A stretch of 64,000 bases of DNA from Streptomyces stelliscabiei. Its GTDB lineage: Bacteria > Actinomycetota > Actinomycetes > Streptomycetales > Streptomycetaceae. Shown piece by piece: positions 34,847 through 43,805 of the stretch (its first letter is position 1; each line of letters starts with the position of its first letter). The stretch lies in NCBI RefSeq assembly GCF_014873495.1, contig NZ_JADBGF010000001.1:434001-498000 (forward strand), written 5' to 3'. Under the pieces are notes generated by a model. It saw nothing but the letters and a program-made list of their open reading frames with translations. It made no database searches and was not told the DNA's origin. A program made the translations under genes and the position numbers.

Positions 34847-36303
34847 GACCGGTTCCCGAATCCGATGCAGACGTTCTTGGTCTGCAGGTAGCTCGCCAGA
34901 CCTTCGAGCCCCTTCTCGCGGCCCCAGCCACTGTGCTTGTAGCCACCGAAGGGAAGCTCAACGCCGGTGCCGACGCCGGTGGCGTTGACATAGACCTGGC
35001 CGGCCCGGATGCCCTCGGCCAGGCGCATCGCCTTGTCGATGTCCCGGGTCCAGACGTAGGAGGCGAGGCCGTACGGGCTGTCGTTGGCGATCTCCAGGGC
35101 CTCGTCCGCGTCGTCGAACTCGATGACCGTGACGACGGGGCCGAAGATCTCCTCGCGGGCGCAGCGGGCCTGGTTGTCGAGCCCGGTCAGGACGGTCGGC
35201 TCGACGAAGTAGCCGTCGGCCAGTTCAGGGTCCGGGGGAGCGCCCCCGCCGGCCCGTGCCACGGCGCCCTCCTGCCGTGCCAGTTCCAGATAGCCGAGGA
35301 CCCGGTCCCGCTGTCGTGCGGCGACGAGAGGGCCGACGTCCGGGTCGGTGAGACCCGGGCCGAGGCGCAGGGAAGCGACGTGCGCGACGAGCTTGTCCAG
35401 GAACTCCTCGGCGCCGCGCTGGAGGAGCAGCCGGGTGCCGGCCGAACAGGTCTGCCCGGCGTTGCCGAAGGCGGAGGCGGCGACAGCGCCGAGCGCCAGG
35501 TCGAAGTCGGCGTCGGCGAAGACGACGACCGGTGACTTGCCGCCCAGCTCGGTGACCGAGGGCACCACGTTGGCGGCGGCGGCCTGGGCGACCTTGATGC
35601 CGGTGGGCACCGAACCGGTGAAGGTGACCTGGTCGATGTCCGGGTGGCCGGCGAGGGCCGCGCCGGTCTCGCCGTCACCGGGGACCACGTTCAGCACGCC
35701 CGGCGGAAGACCGCACTCCAGGGCGATCCTGCCGATCTCCAGCGGGGTGAGCGGCGCCTCGGGTGAGGGCTTGAGGACCACGGTGCAGCCGGCGGCCAGC
35801 GCGGGGGCCGAACCCCTCGCGGTGTTCTGCAGCGGGTAGTTGAACGGGATGATCTGGCCGGAGACACCGATCGGCTCACGGACGGTGTAGTCGATCAGGC
35901 CGGGGCCGAGGGGGATCGTCGAGCCGCCGAGCTTGTCGGCGACGCCCGCGTAGAACTCGAAGTAGCGGGCGGCCGCTTCGACATCGGCCTTCGCCTGGCG
36001 AAGCGGCTTGCCGACGTCCTGGCTCTCCAGGCGGGCCAGCCGTTCGCCCTGGTAGCGGATGGCCTCCGCGATCCGGTACAGGATCCGGCCGCGGTCGGCG
36101 GCACGCATCCCGGCCCACGCCGGGGAGGTGAGGGCCGCGCGCGCGGCGGCCACCGCCTGGTCCACGTCCGCCTTGCCGCCCAGCGCCACCTCGGCGATGG
36201 CCGTGTCGTTCGACGGGTCGAGGACGGTGAAGGAGCGTCCGTCGGCGGCCGGGACCTGCTTGCCGTCGATGAGCAGCTCGGTCAGCTGCAGTTCGTTGGT
36301 CAT
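34843..36303 (-). CDS. NAD(P)-dependent aldehyde dehydrogenase
   Basis: The 486-aa enzyme starts [19 protein letters not shown]. It has the oxyanion/Asn region [14 protein letters not shown], the general base Glu in [11 protein letters not shown], the nucleophile Cys in [15 protein letters not shown] and the [13 protein letters not shown] end motif. Betaine/gamma-aminobutyraldehyde and related amino-aldehyde dehydrogenases share this pattern. It overlaps the deacylase stop by ATGA and is followed by the aldo/keto reductase with another ATGA. Here it likely oxidises the aldehyde produced by the aminotransferase or amine oxidase; aspartate semialdehyde or an aminobutyraldehyde are candidates by context. 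Confidence 0.9.
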   Translation of the reverse strand: MTNELQLTELLIDGKQVPAADGRSFTVLDPSNDTAIAEVALGGKADVDQAVAAARAALTSPAWAGMRAADRGRILYRIAEAIRYQGERLARLESQDVGKPLRQAKADVEAAARYFEFYAGVADKLGGSTIPLGPGLIDYTVREPIGVSGQIIPFNYPLQNTARGSAPALAAGCTVVLKPSPEAPLTPLEIGRIALECGLPPGVLNVVPGDGETGAALAGHPDIDQVTFTGSVPTGIKVAQAAAANVVPSVTELGGKSPVVVFADADFDLALGAVAASAFGNAGQTCSAGTRLLLQRGAEEFLDKLVAHVASLRLGPGLTDPDVGPLVAARQRDRVLGYLELARQEGAVARAGGGAPPDPELADGYFVEPTVLTGLDNQARCAREEIFGPVVTVIEFDDADEALEIANDSPYGLASYVWTRDIDKAMRLAEGIRAGQVYVNATGVGTGVELPFGGYKHSGWGREKGLEGLASYLQTKNVCIGFGNRS

Positions 36304-37253
36304 GGCCGGATCTCCCCGAGCACCTCGCCGAAGATGACGACCTCGTCGCCGGGACGGACCGTGCGGATGCGGCGGACCCAGAGCACGATGCCGTCCTGCG
36401 GCGCGCTGACCTCTTCCAGCGTGGTGCCGTAGTGGTCGGTGATGGTGGCGATTCTGTCGCCTTCCTTGCAGGTCTCCCCCGGCTCGGCGTGGGCGACGAA
36501 GAAGCCGCCGGCGGCGGAGCGGGCGAAGGTCCCGGAGACGGTCGTGTAGGTGTCCCGCAGCTCCGCCTCGCCGTCGGTCAGGCCGAGGCGGCGCAGGATG
36601 TTGCGGATCGACTTCATGTGGTGCTCGACATTGGTCTCGCGGTAGGTGGCGCCGCCGCACTCGATGGTGATGGCGGGCTTGCCCGCTTCGAGGACGGGGT
36701 GGCGGACCGTGCCGCCCCACTTGCCGCCCTTCCAGACCAGCTCGTGCCCGGCGGCGAGCGCCAGGTCCGTCGCCAGGTCCTCGTAGCCGCCCTGGAGGAT
36801 GACGAGCGGGGCGATCTCGCCGTAGGCGCCACCGGTGTGCAGGTCGACCACGGCGTCGACGGCGGGGACGACCTGCTCGACGAAGGTGGCGGCCAGCCGC
36901 TGCGAGTAGGAGCCCTCCGCGTCGCCGGGGAAGATGCGGTTGAGGTTGAGGTGGTCGATGCCGCTGGCGCGGGCGGCGGCCTCGAAGGCGGGGGTGTTCA
37001 GGCAGGGGATGCCGACGACGGTGCCGCGCAGGGTGGCCGGGTCGAGCTCGGCGAGCACGCGCCGGATGGCCTCCTGCCCGTCGTACTCGTCGCCGTGCAC
37101 GCCGGCGTCCACACACAGGACGGGGCCGTCCTGGACGCCGTTGACGACGATCAGTGGAATGCCGAGCTCCACGCCGTAGCTGCTGGTGCCGACCGGGATC
37201 AAACCGTGGGCGCGCTCGCCCGGGGCGACGGTCAGCGGACCGATGGAGTACAT
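36300..37253 (-). CDS. AstE/aspartoacylase-family (M14-like) N-acyl deacylase
   Basis: The 317-aa zinc hydrolase has GVHGDE at 51-56 (His53 and Glu56 ligands), LNRIFPGD at 104-111 and DLHTGG at 137-142 (His139 ligand). A catalytic Glu lies in ITIECGG, and a C-terminal beta domain is typical of the succinylglutamate desuccinylase/aspartoacylase group. The group also includes DoeB, which removes the acetyl group from N-acetyl-diaminobutyrate in ectoine breakdown. GGAAGGAAG precedes ATG 37253. It lies between a class-III aminotransferase and an aldehyde dehydrogenase, the order expected for a deacetylation-transamination-oxidation route. Confidence 0.85.
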   Translation of the reverse strand: MYSIGPLTVAPGERAHGLIPVGTSSYGVELGIPLIVVNGVQDGPVLCVDAGVHGDEYDGQEAIRRVLAELDPATLRGTVVGIPCLNTPAFEAAARASGIDHLNLNRIFPGDAEGSYSQRLAATFVEQVVPAVDAVVDLHTGGAYGEIAPLVILQGGYEDLATDLALAAGHELVWKGGKWGGTVRHPVLEAGKPAITIECGGATYRETNVEHHMKSIRNILRRLGLTDGEAELRDTYTTVSGTFARSAAGGFFVAHAEPGETCKEGDRIATITDHYGTTLEEVSAPQDGIVLWVRRIRTVRPGDEVVIFGEVLGEIRP

Positions 37254-37276
37254 GTGCTTCCTTCCCAAAACGTGGA

Positions 37277-38659
37277 TCAGATACGGGTGGACGCCTCGGC
37301 GAGGGTGCCCGCGATGATCGCGGCGATACGGTCGAGGACTGCGCGGTCGCTGATCAGCGGGGGTGCGATCTGGAGCAGCGGCGCGGAGCGGTTGTAGACG
37401 CGGGCCAGCAGGCCGGCCTCGCGCAGCCGGCGCGGAATCAGGTCGGCGATCAGACCGGCGCGGGCGAGGTCGCTGAAGCCGCCGTCGTCGAGGTCGCCGA
37501 CGAGTTCGCAGGTGTAGAAGAACCCGGTGCCGCGGACGTCGCCGACGATCGGCAGGTCCTTGAGGGCGGCCATGCGCTGGGCGAGGTCGACCTGGAGGGC
37601 GCGGACGTTGTCCAGGACGCGGTCCCGCTCCAGGATCTCCAGGTTGCGTAGGGCGATGGCCGCGCTCAGCGGGTGCCCGGCGAAGGTGTAGCCGTGGTTG
37701 AGGACCACACCGGGCCGGTTGATGACGTCGGTGACCTTGGTGCCGACGAGGGTCGCGCCCAGGGGGGCGTAGCCGGACGTGATGCCCTTGGCGACGGTGA
37801 CCATGTCCGGGCGGGCCTCGAAGCGGTCGCCGCCGAACCACTCCCCGAGCCGGCCGAATCCCGTGATCACCTCGTCGGCGACGAGCAGGAACCCGTAGCG
37901 GTCGGCCAGCGCCCGCAGTCCCTGCCAGTAGCCCCGGGGCGGTGTGATGCAGCCGCCCCGGTTCTGCACGGGTTCGGCGATGAGCATCGCGACGGTCTCT
38001 GGGCCCTCGGTCAGGATCGTCGCCTCCAGCTCGGCGAGGAGCCAGGCCGTCCACACCTCGTCGTCCGCGAACTGAGGATCGAGGCCGAAGCGGCTGGTGT
38101 TGGACACGAACCGGGTGTCGATCGCCGGAGGCCCGTACGGCTCGGTGAGGCCGGGGTCGTCGGTGAGCGACAGCGCGCCGACGGTCAGGCCGTGGTAGGC
38201 GCCGCGCCGGGCGATCGCCTTGGTGCGACCAGGCTCGCCGCGCAGGACGTGGTAGCGGCGGGCTATCTTCCAGGCGGTCTCGACGGCTTCGGCGCCGCCG
38301 CTCGAGAAGAAGGTGTGCTCGATGTCGACGGGGGCGATCCAGGACAGCCGCTCGGCCAGTTCGATGGCCGAGGGGTGAGCGGATCCGGTCCACAGAGGGC
38401 TGTAGCACAGCTCGCGCAGCTGCCGTTCGGCTGCCTCGGCGAACTCGGGGCCGTAGGAGTAGCCGAGCTGGCAGCAGTACAGCCCTGACAGGCCGTCGAT
38501 GTAGCGGTTGCCGTCGGCGTCGTCGACGTACGGGCCCTCCCCTCGCTGGACGACGAGGAGGTCTTCGCCCTCGTGGCCGAGCGATCCGTTGGCGGTCATG
38601 TTCAGCAGCAGGTGCCGCTGAGCGGTGGCCGCGGTCGGGTGAGCAGCGGCGGTGGTCAT
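37277..38659 (-). CDS. Class-III PLP-dependent aminotransferase
   Basis: The 460-aa protein has the class-III features [54 protein letters not shown], the PLP aspartate in [14 protein letters not shown] and the Schiff-base lysine in [11 protein letters not shown]. The pattern is closest to omega-amino-acid or diamine:pyruvate aminotransferases (beta-alanine, putrescine, taurine, diaminobutyrate types). It is coupled by ATGA to the inner-membrane permease gene upstream, so transport and transamination are expressed together. The next gene is a deacylase. The exact amino donor is not readable. Confidence 0.88.
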   Translation of the reverse strand: MTTAAAHPTAATAQRHLLLNMTANGSLGHEGEDLLVVQRGEGPYVDDADGNRYIDGLSGLYCCQLGYSYGPEFAEAAERQLRELCYSPLWTGSAHPSAIELAERLSWIAPVDIEHTFFSSGGAEAVETAWKIARRYHVLRGEPGRTKAIARRGAYHGLTVGALSLTDDPGLTEPYGPPAIDTRFVSNTSRFGLDPQFADDEVWTAWLLAELEATILTEGPETVAMLIAEPVQNRGGCITPPRGYWQGLRALADRYGFLLVADEVITGFGRLGEWFGGDRFEARPDMVTVAKGITSGYAPLGATLVGTKVTDVINRPGVVLNHGYTFAGHPLSAAIALRNLEILERDRVLDNVRALQVDLAQRMAALKDLPIVGDVRGTGFFYTCELVGDLDDGGFSDLARAGLIADLIPRRLREAGLLARVYNRSAPLLQIAPPLISDRAVLDRIAAIIAGTLAEASTRI

Positions 38660-39522
38660 ACGGCCTCGCCTCCGGGGGTGGCGACTCCGACGGTGTTGTC
38701 GACGGAGAGCAGGGATTCCTGTCGTCCCGTGCCGAGCCAGCGGACCAGGGCGACGAGGCCGAGGGCGAGGACGGCGAAGGCGATGAGGATGGCGCTGACG
38801 GCGGTGACGCTGGGGTCGATCTCGAAGGTGAGGGAGTTGTAGACCTGCACGGGCAGGGTGACGGTGTCGACGGAGGAGAGGAACTGGGAGATGTAGAACT
38901 CGTCGAAGCTGGTGATGAAGGAGAAGACCGCCGCCGCGATCATCCCCGGCGCCGCGAGGGGAAAGGTGATCTTCCGGGCGATCGTGAGGCGTCCGGCGCC
39001 CATGCTGGCGGCGGCGTCCTCCAGGCGTTCGTCGATGCCGCGCAGGGTCGCGATCAGGATCAGTACCGCGATCGGTGAGGCGAGCACGGTGTGGCCCAGG
39101 GCGATGGCGATCGGGCTGCCCAGCATCGCGGCCGGCTCGAAGAGGAGGAACAGGCCCAGTGCGGTGACGATCTGCGGGATGAGCAGGGGTCCGAGGACCA
39201 GGGCGAAGACGGCCGAGCGCAGCGGGAGTTCGCTGCGGACCAGGGCGGTCGCCGCGGTCACCCCGATGAACAGGGAGAACACCGTGCTCAGGGCGGCGAC
39301 CAGGGCGCTCAGGGAGAGCGCGGCGGGCCATTTGCTGCCGTCGGCGAACAGGGCCTTGTACCAGTTCAGCGTCCATGTCTCGGGCGGGAAGGAGGCGAAG
39401 GCGTTGTTGCTGAAGGAGGTGACGAGGATGACGACGATCGGCAGGGCCAGGAACAGCAGGATGACGGTGGCGACGGCGGTCAGCACGATCCGTCCCGCGA
39501 GGGTCTTGCGCAGCTCCATCAT
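38656..39522 (-). CDS. ABC transporter permease, PotC-like
   Basis: The 288-aa inner-membrane protein has about six hydrophobic segments and the EAA loop LEDAAASMGAGRLTIARKITFPLAAPGM that contacts the ATPase. It matches the second permease of the spermidine/putrescine-opine-ferric group. It overlaps the first permease gene and the aminotransferase gene by ATGA on each side. Confidence 0.9.
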   Translation of the reverse strand: MMELRKTLAGRIVLTAVATVILLFLALPIVVILVTSFSNNAFASFPPETWTLNWYKALFADGSKWPAALSLSALVAALSTVFSLFIGVTAATALVRSELPLRSAVFALVLGPLLIPQIVTALGLFLLFEPAAMLGSPIAIALGHTVLASPIAVLILIATLRGIDERLEDAAASMGAGRLTIARKITFPLAAPGMIAAAVFSFITSFDEFYISQFLSSVDTVTLPVQVYNSLTFEIDPSVTAVSAILIAFAVLALGLVALVRWLGTGRQESLLSVDNTVGVATPGGEAV

Positions 39523-40418
39523 GATCCGCTCCCCTTCCTTCTACGGCTGGCGCCGAGCGAGGTGACGACCTTGACCAGGAGCAGTCCGGCGAGGGTGAGG
39601 ACCAGCAGGATGACGCCCTGGGCGGCCGCCCCGTTCCACTGGTTCTCCTTGGTGACCTGCTGGTTGATGAGGGTGGCGATCATCGTCTGGTTGGGGCCGC
39701 CCATCAGGGCCGGGGTGATGTAGTAGCCCAGCGAGAGGATGAAGCTGAGCAGTCCGGCACTGGCCAGACCCGGCGCGACCAGCGGCAGATACACCCGGCG
39801 GAAGATCGTCACCTTGCCGGCGCCCATGCTCGCGGCTGCCGCGAGCAGCCTGCGGTCCACCCCGCGCATCACGCCGTAGAGCAGCAGCACCGTGTACGGC
39901 AGCATCATCGAGGTGGTGCCGATCACGACGCCGAGTTCGTTGTAGAGCAACTGGAACGGAGCGCCGGGGACCGACATGGCCGTCAGCGTCTCGTTCACCA
40001 GGCCCTTGTCGCCGAGCATGATGATCCACCCGTAGGTGCGCACCAGCGCGGAGACGAAGTGGGGCACGACCACGACCAGCATCGCAAGTCCCGCGAGGAC
40101 GGGCTTGAGCCGGGAGATCGCCTGGGCCAGGACGAACCCGAAGACGAGGCTGAGGACGGCTGTTTCGGCGGAGATCCGCAGCGTGGTGAACAGGACGGAG
40201 AGGTTCACGCCGGTCAGTGCGTCGGCGTACCAGTGCAGGGTGAACGAGCCGTCGGCGTCCTTCAGGCTCAGCAGCAGCGTGGAGAAGATCGGGTAGACGA
40301 ACAGGACCAGCAGATAGACGACGACCGGCAGGGCGTAGAAGATCCCGACGCGGGTGCGGCGTGAGGCGAGGAGCTTGCGGGGGCGAGTGGGAGCCCCCGC
40401 GGTGAGGGTGGCAGCCAT
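39519..40418 (-). CDS. ABC transporter permease, PotB-like
   Basis: The 299-aa protein has six predicted membrane segments (GIFYALPVVVYLLVLFVYPIFSTLLLSL first) and the EAA motif LLAAAASMGAGKVTIFRRVYLPLVAPGL. It pairs with the PotC-like permease. Its start ATG 40418 follows the ATPase stop by 3 bp. The two permeases are distinct in sequence, so they form a heterodimeric channel. Confidence 0.9.
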   Translation of the reverse strand: MAATLTAGAPTRPRKLLASRRTRVGIFYALPVVVYLLVLFVYPIFSTLLLSLKDADGSFTLHWYADALTGVNLSVLFTTLRISAETAVLSLVFGFVLAQAISRLKPVLAGLAMLVVVVPHFVSALVRTYGWIIMLGDKGLVNETLTAMSVPGAPFQLLYNELGVVIGTTSMMLPYTVLLLYGVMRGVDRRLLAAAASMGAGKVTIFRRVYLPLVAPGLASAGLLSFILSLGYYITPALMGGPNQTMIATLINQQVTKENQWNGAAAQGVILLVLTLAGLLLVKVVTSLGASRRRKGSGS

Positions 40419-40421
40419 GAC

Positions 40422-41561
40422 TCACCCCGCCTGTTCGTCTGCGAAGAGGTTGACGTCCTCGGGGTCGGCACTGATGCCGATCCGCTCGCCGGCGACGGGG
40501 CCCCGGCCTGCGGGTACTTCGAGACGCAGCAGCGGCGCCTGACCGCCGTCGACGCGGACACCCGCGCGCACCAGCGTGCCCACATAGGTGGCGGTCTCCA
40601 CCGTGCCGGTACAGAACCCGTCATCAACGGCCGAGGCCCGCAGCCGGCCCGGCTGCACGGCCACCTTCACCTGGCGGCCGGAGGCGAGGTCGTGACGGCG
40701 GGCCTTGATCAGTCCGCCACTGCCGTCGAGTCGGACCAGGGTGTGTGTGTCGGTGTGCTGTTCGATGCGGCCGGGCAGGAAGTTGGCCGCGCCCAGGAAG
40801 TCCGCCACGAACGGCGTCCGCGGTCGTTCGAACAGCTCGCGGGGGGTGTCGAACTGCTCGATCAGGCCGTTGCGCATCACCGCGATGCGGTCCGACATCA
40901 CCAGCGCCTCTTCCTGGTCGTGCGTCACGTAGATGACGGTCAGGCCGAGTTCCTGCTGGATGGTCTTGATCTCGATCTGCAGCTGGTCGCGGAGCTTCTT
41001 GTCCAGCGCGCCCAGGGGTTCGTCCATGAGGATGACCGGCGGCCGGTAGACCAGCGCCCGGCACAGGGCGACGCGCTGCTGCTGGCCGCCGGACAGTTCA
41101 CGCGGCTTGCGTCCGCCGAACCCGGACAGCCCCGCGATCTCCAGCGTCTCCCCCACCCGCCGGCGGATCTCGTCCTTGCCCACCCCGCGCAGGGTGAGGG
41201 GGAAGGCGACGTTCTCGCTGACGGTCATATGAGGGAAGAGCAGGTACTGCTGGAAGACGAAACCCAGGCCGCGCTTCTGCGGCGCCAGGCGGGTGACGTC
41301 GCGGCCTCCGACGGTGATGGTGCCGGAGTCGGGTTCGCAGAACCCGGCGATCATCATCAGCGTCGTGGTCTTGCCCGACCCGGAGGAGCCGAGGAAGGTG
41401 ACGAACTCCCCCGCCGCGATCTCCATCGACGCCTCGTCGACGGCGACCACGCCGCCGTAGGTCTTGCGCAGAGCCACCACCGACAGCGCTTTGCCGGTCG
41501 CGGTGGCCGGCGCCACGCCTGTCACCTTCACCGCCGGTGCGGCGACACCGAAATCAGCCAC
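40422..41561 (-). CDS. ABC transporter ATPase, PotA/polyamine-type
   Basis: The 379-aa protein has a ~20-residue extra N-terminus, Walker A FLGSSGSGKTTTLMMIAGF, Q-loop FVFQQYLLFPHMTV, signature ELSGGQQQRVALCRAL, Walker B VILMDEPLGALD and H-loop YVTHDQEEALV. A C-terminal TOBE domain follows (VRLDGSGGL...GISADPEDVNLFAD). The layout is that of PotA/FbpC/UgpC-type importers. Its start overlaps the end of the substrate-binding protein gene by 8 bp. Confidence 0.92.
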   Translation of the reverse strand: MADFGVAAPAVKVTGVAPATATGKALSVVALRKTYGGVVAVDEASMEIAAGEFVTFLGSSGSGKTTTLMMIAGFCEPDSGTITVGGRDVTRLAPQKRGLGFVFQQYLLFPHMTVSENVAFPLTLRGVGKDEIRRRVGETLEIAGLSGFGGRKPRELSGGQQQRVALCRALVYRPPVILMDEPLGALDKKLRDQLQIEIKTIQQELGLTVIYVTHDQEEALVMSDRIAVMRNGLIEQFDTPRELFERPRTPFVADFLGAANFLPGRIEQHTDTHTLVRLDGSGGLIKARRHDLASGRQVKVAVQPGRLRASAVDDGFCTGTVETATYVGTLVRAGVRVDGGQAPLLRLEVPAGRGPVAGERIGISADPEDVNLFADEQAG

Positions 41562-42660
41562 GAGCCCACTCCAGCCAGCGCTTGGTGACGGCCGACTCGT
41601 TCTTCAGCCACCAGTCGATGTCCGTGTCGAAGCCCTTGTCGTAGTACTTCGGCGCACCGGCGAGGGCATTGCGCTCGTCCTCGGTCAGCCTGGCGTAGGC
41701 CAGCGGCGAGGACGGGTTCGACGGGAAGGCCTTCGCCAGAGCGGCCTGGCTCTCCGCACGCAGCGAGAAGTCCATCAACCGGTAGGCGTTGTCCGCGTTG
41801 GCCGCGCCCTTGGCGATGGCGTAACCCTGGAACTGGCGGCGCATACCGTTGAGCTGCCGGGTGACCGGGACACCCTGCTTCTCCAGGTCGGCGATCCGGC
41901 CGTCCCAGACGGTGGACATCGTCACCTCCTGGCGGCTCAGCAGCACACCCGGGAGCGGGCCGCTGTCCCAGAACTTCTTGATGTCGCCTCGCAGCCGGGT
42001 CAGCACCTTGAAGGCACGGTCCACATCCAGCGGGTACAGCTTGTCCATCGGGACACCGTCGGCCAGGAGCGCGAACTCCAGCTCCGGCAGGTCACCGTCC
42101 GGGCTGCACATCGAACGGCCACCCTTGAACGCCTTGGTGTCGAAGAAGTCCGCCCACGACTCCGGCTTCCTGCCACCGAAGGCATCGGTGCGGTACGCGA
42201 TGCACTGACCGTAGAAGCTGCTGCCGACGGCATGGTCGGTGATCTGGTTGTCCGGGATCTTCGCGCTCTTCACGCTCTTGACCCGGTCCAGGTCGAGCGC
42301 CTCCAGCGCGTCCTGCTTCACGTACTTGGTGTGCGACATCATCGAGTTGTTGATGAGGTCGCACTGCGGGCGGCCCTGCTTGATCTGTGCCAGCAGCGGG
42401 GCGTCGTCCAGGTTGAGCACCTTGACCTGGATACCGGTCTCCTGCGTGAACGGCGTGTAGATCGCCTTCTGCAGAGCCGCGCCGTAGGAACCGCCGCTGT
42501 CACGGACGATCACCGTCTTGGAACCCTTGCCGCCGCTGCTCGCGGCGGTCCGGCTGGTACCGGTGCCGCAGGCGCTGAGGGTGGTCGCGGCGGCGAGACC
42601 CGCAGTGACCCCGCCTATTCCTCGCAGGAACAGTCTGCGGTCTATTCGGGCATCTTTCAT
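41554..42660 (-). CDS. ABC transporter substrate-binding lipoprotein, PotD-like
   Basis: From ATG 42660 (AGGAGG 8 nt upstream) the protein is 368 aa. The N-terminus DRRLFLRGIGGVTAG carries a twin-arginine signal, and LSAC is a lipobox with Cys32 as the lipidation site. The mature part (TVIVRDSGGSYGAALQKAIYTPFTQETGIQVKVL) is a type-2 periplasmic-binding fold of the spermidine/putrescine (PotD) group. It would be tethered outside the membrane and hand substrate to the two permeases. Substrate residues of PotD cannot be confirmed by eye, so polyamine is only one possibility. Confidence 0.9.
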   Translation of the reverse strand: MKDARIDRRLFLRGIGGVTAGLAAATTLSACGTGTSRTAASSGGKGSKTVIVRDSGGSYGAALQKAIYTPFTQETGIQVKVLNLDDAPLLAQIKQGRPQCDLINNSMMSHTKYVKQDALEALDLDRVKSVKSAKIPDNQITDHAVGSSFYGQCIAYRTDAFGGRKPESWADFFDTKAFKGGRSMCSPDGDLPELEFALLADGVPMDKLYPLDVDRAFKVLTRLRGDIKKFWDSGPLPGVLLSRQEVTMSTVWDGRIADLEKQGVPVTRQLNGMRRQFQGYAIAKGAANADNAYRLMDFSLRAESQAALAKAFPSNPSSPLAYARLTEDERNALAGAPKYYDKGFDTDIDWWLKNESAVTKRWLEWARG

Positions 42661-42737
42661 CTGGTGCCTCCTGGTGGTACTGGCCGTGAGAACGGGCGGC
42701 TGGGGAGTTGGACAAGGGGGGCGGCTGAAATGGGGGT

Positions 42738-43805
42738 CTAGGAGCGGGAATCGACCTCGTCGGATCCGGCACCCATGCCGGGCGCTCGGAGGGTGTCGGC
42801 CCGGGCTGCCGTGTCGGGGTCCCACGGGATGGCGAGGGCGGCGAGTTCGGTGCCGGGGGCGACGGTGAGGCCGTGCATGGCATAGAAGATCCGTCCGCCG
42901 GCCGGGGCGTGGAGGGTGTGTTCCGTGCCGTCGACCGGGTCGACGATGCGGCCGAGGAGGTCGCCCTCGGAGACTTCGCCGATGACGTCGGCGTCGAAGG
43001 AGAACTCCGGGTACCACAGGCCGGTGGCCTCGGCGGTGACGCCGGCGGACCAGACCCATGCGCGGACGGGTGTCGGGGCGGAACCGTCATGGTCGAGGAC
43101 ACTCAGGTGTCGAAGGGCCTTCAGCAGGCCGTCGACACGGCGGAGGGCAGTGGCCTCGTCCCGCCGGCCGAGCTCGCCCACCTCGACGAGGACCGCCGAG
43201 ATGCCCCGGCGGGCGGCGGCCGCGTGGCTGTTGCCGCCCTCGGGCGTCAGTCCGAGGATGACGTCCTCGATGCCGAAGGAGCCTGCCAGTTCGGCCGTCG
43301 CCTTGTCCAGGTCCGGATCACCGGTGATGCGGTAGCCGACGAAGTCCCGCAGGACCTGGTCGATGCCGCCGCAGTGCAGGTCGATGTAGACGTCGGCGCC
43401 GTCGATCAGGTTCTCGAAGAGCCAGGCGGCCAGCCGCTCGGTGGGGCCGCCGGCCGGGTCGCCGGGGAAGACACGATTGAGGTTCACGCCGTCGACCGGG
43501 GAGATGTTGAGCCTGCCCTTGTACACGGCGGGAGGGTTGGCGACCGGACAGATGATCACCTGTCCGTGCACCTCGGAGGCCTCCAGCCCGTCCGCCAGTC
43601 GTACGACGGCGTCGATGGGCGGAAACTCGCCGCCGTGCACACCCGCGGTGATGACGACCCGGGGGCCGGGACGGGTCCCGTTGACGAGGGTCAGCGGGAT
43701 GTCCGCGGTAAGGGTGCCGAGGTCGGCGGTGACGTAGCCACGAGCCTTGGTGCCCGGCTCGGCGACGAGGGTGCCCACGGAGAGCGTGGTGTCGTTCACG
43801 GTCAT
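42738..43805 (-). CDS. Second AstE/aspartoacylase-family N-acyl deacylase
   Basis: The 355-aa protein has GVHGGE at 55-60 (His57, Glu60), LNRVFPGD at 109-116 and DLHCGG at 142-147 (His144), the zinc set of the family, and LVEVGELGR near the catalytic Glu. It is only moderately similar to the 36300-37253 gene, with a longer C-terminal beta domain (YAMHGLTVAPGTEL), so it is a separate enzyme rather than a recent copy. It overlaps the oxidase gene upstream by ATGA and is 77 bp ahead of the binding-protein gene. Having two such deacylases in one operon implies two acyl amino-acid substrates or two steps. Confidence 0.85.
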   Translation of the reverse strand: MTVNDTTLSVGTLVAEPGTKARGYVTADLGTLTADIPLTLVNGTRPGPRVVITAGVHGGEFPPIDAVVRLADGLEASEVHGQVIICPVANPPAVYKGRLNISPVDGVNLNRVFPGDPAGGPTERLAAWLFENLIDGADVYIDLHCGGIDQVLRDFVGYRITGDPDLDKATAELAGSFGIEDVILGLTPEGGNSHAAAARRGISAVLVEVGELGRRDEATALRRVDGLLKALRHLSVLDHDGSAPTPVRAWVWSAGVTAEATGLWYPEFSFDADVIGEVSEGDLLGRIVDPVDGTEHTLHAPAGGRIFYAMHGLTVAPGTELAALAIPWDPDTAARADTLRAPGMGAGSDEVDSRS

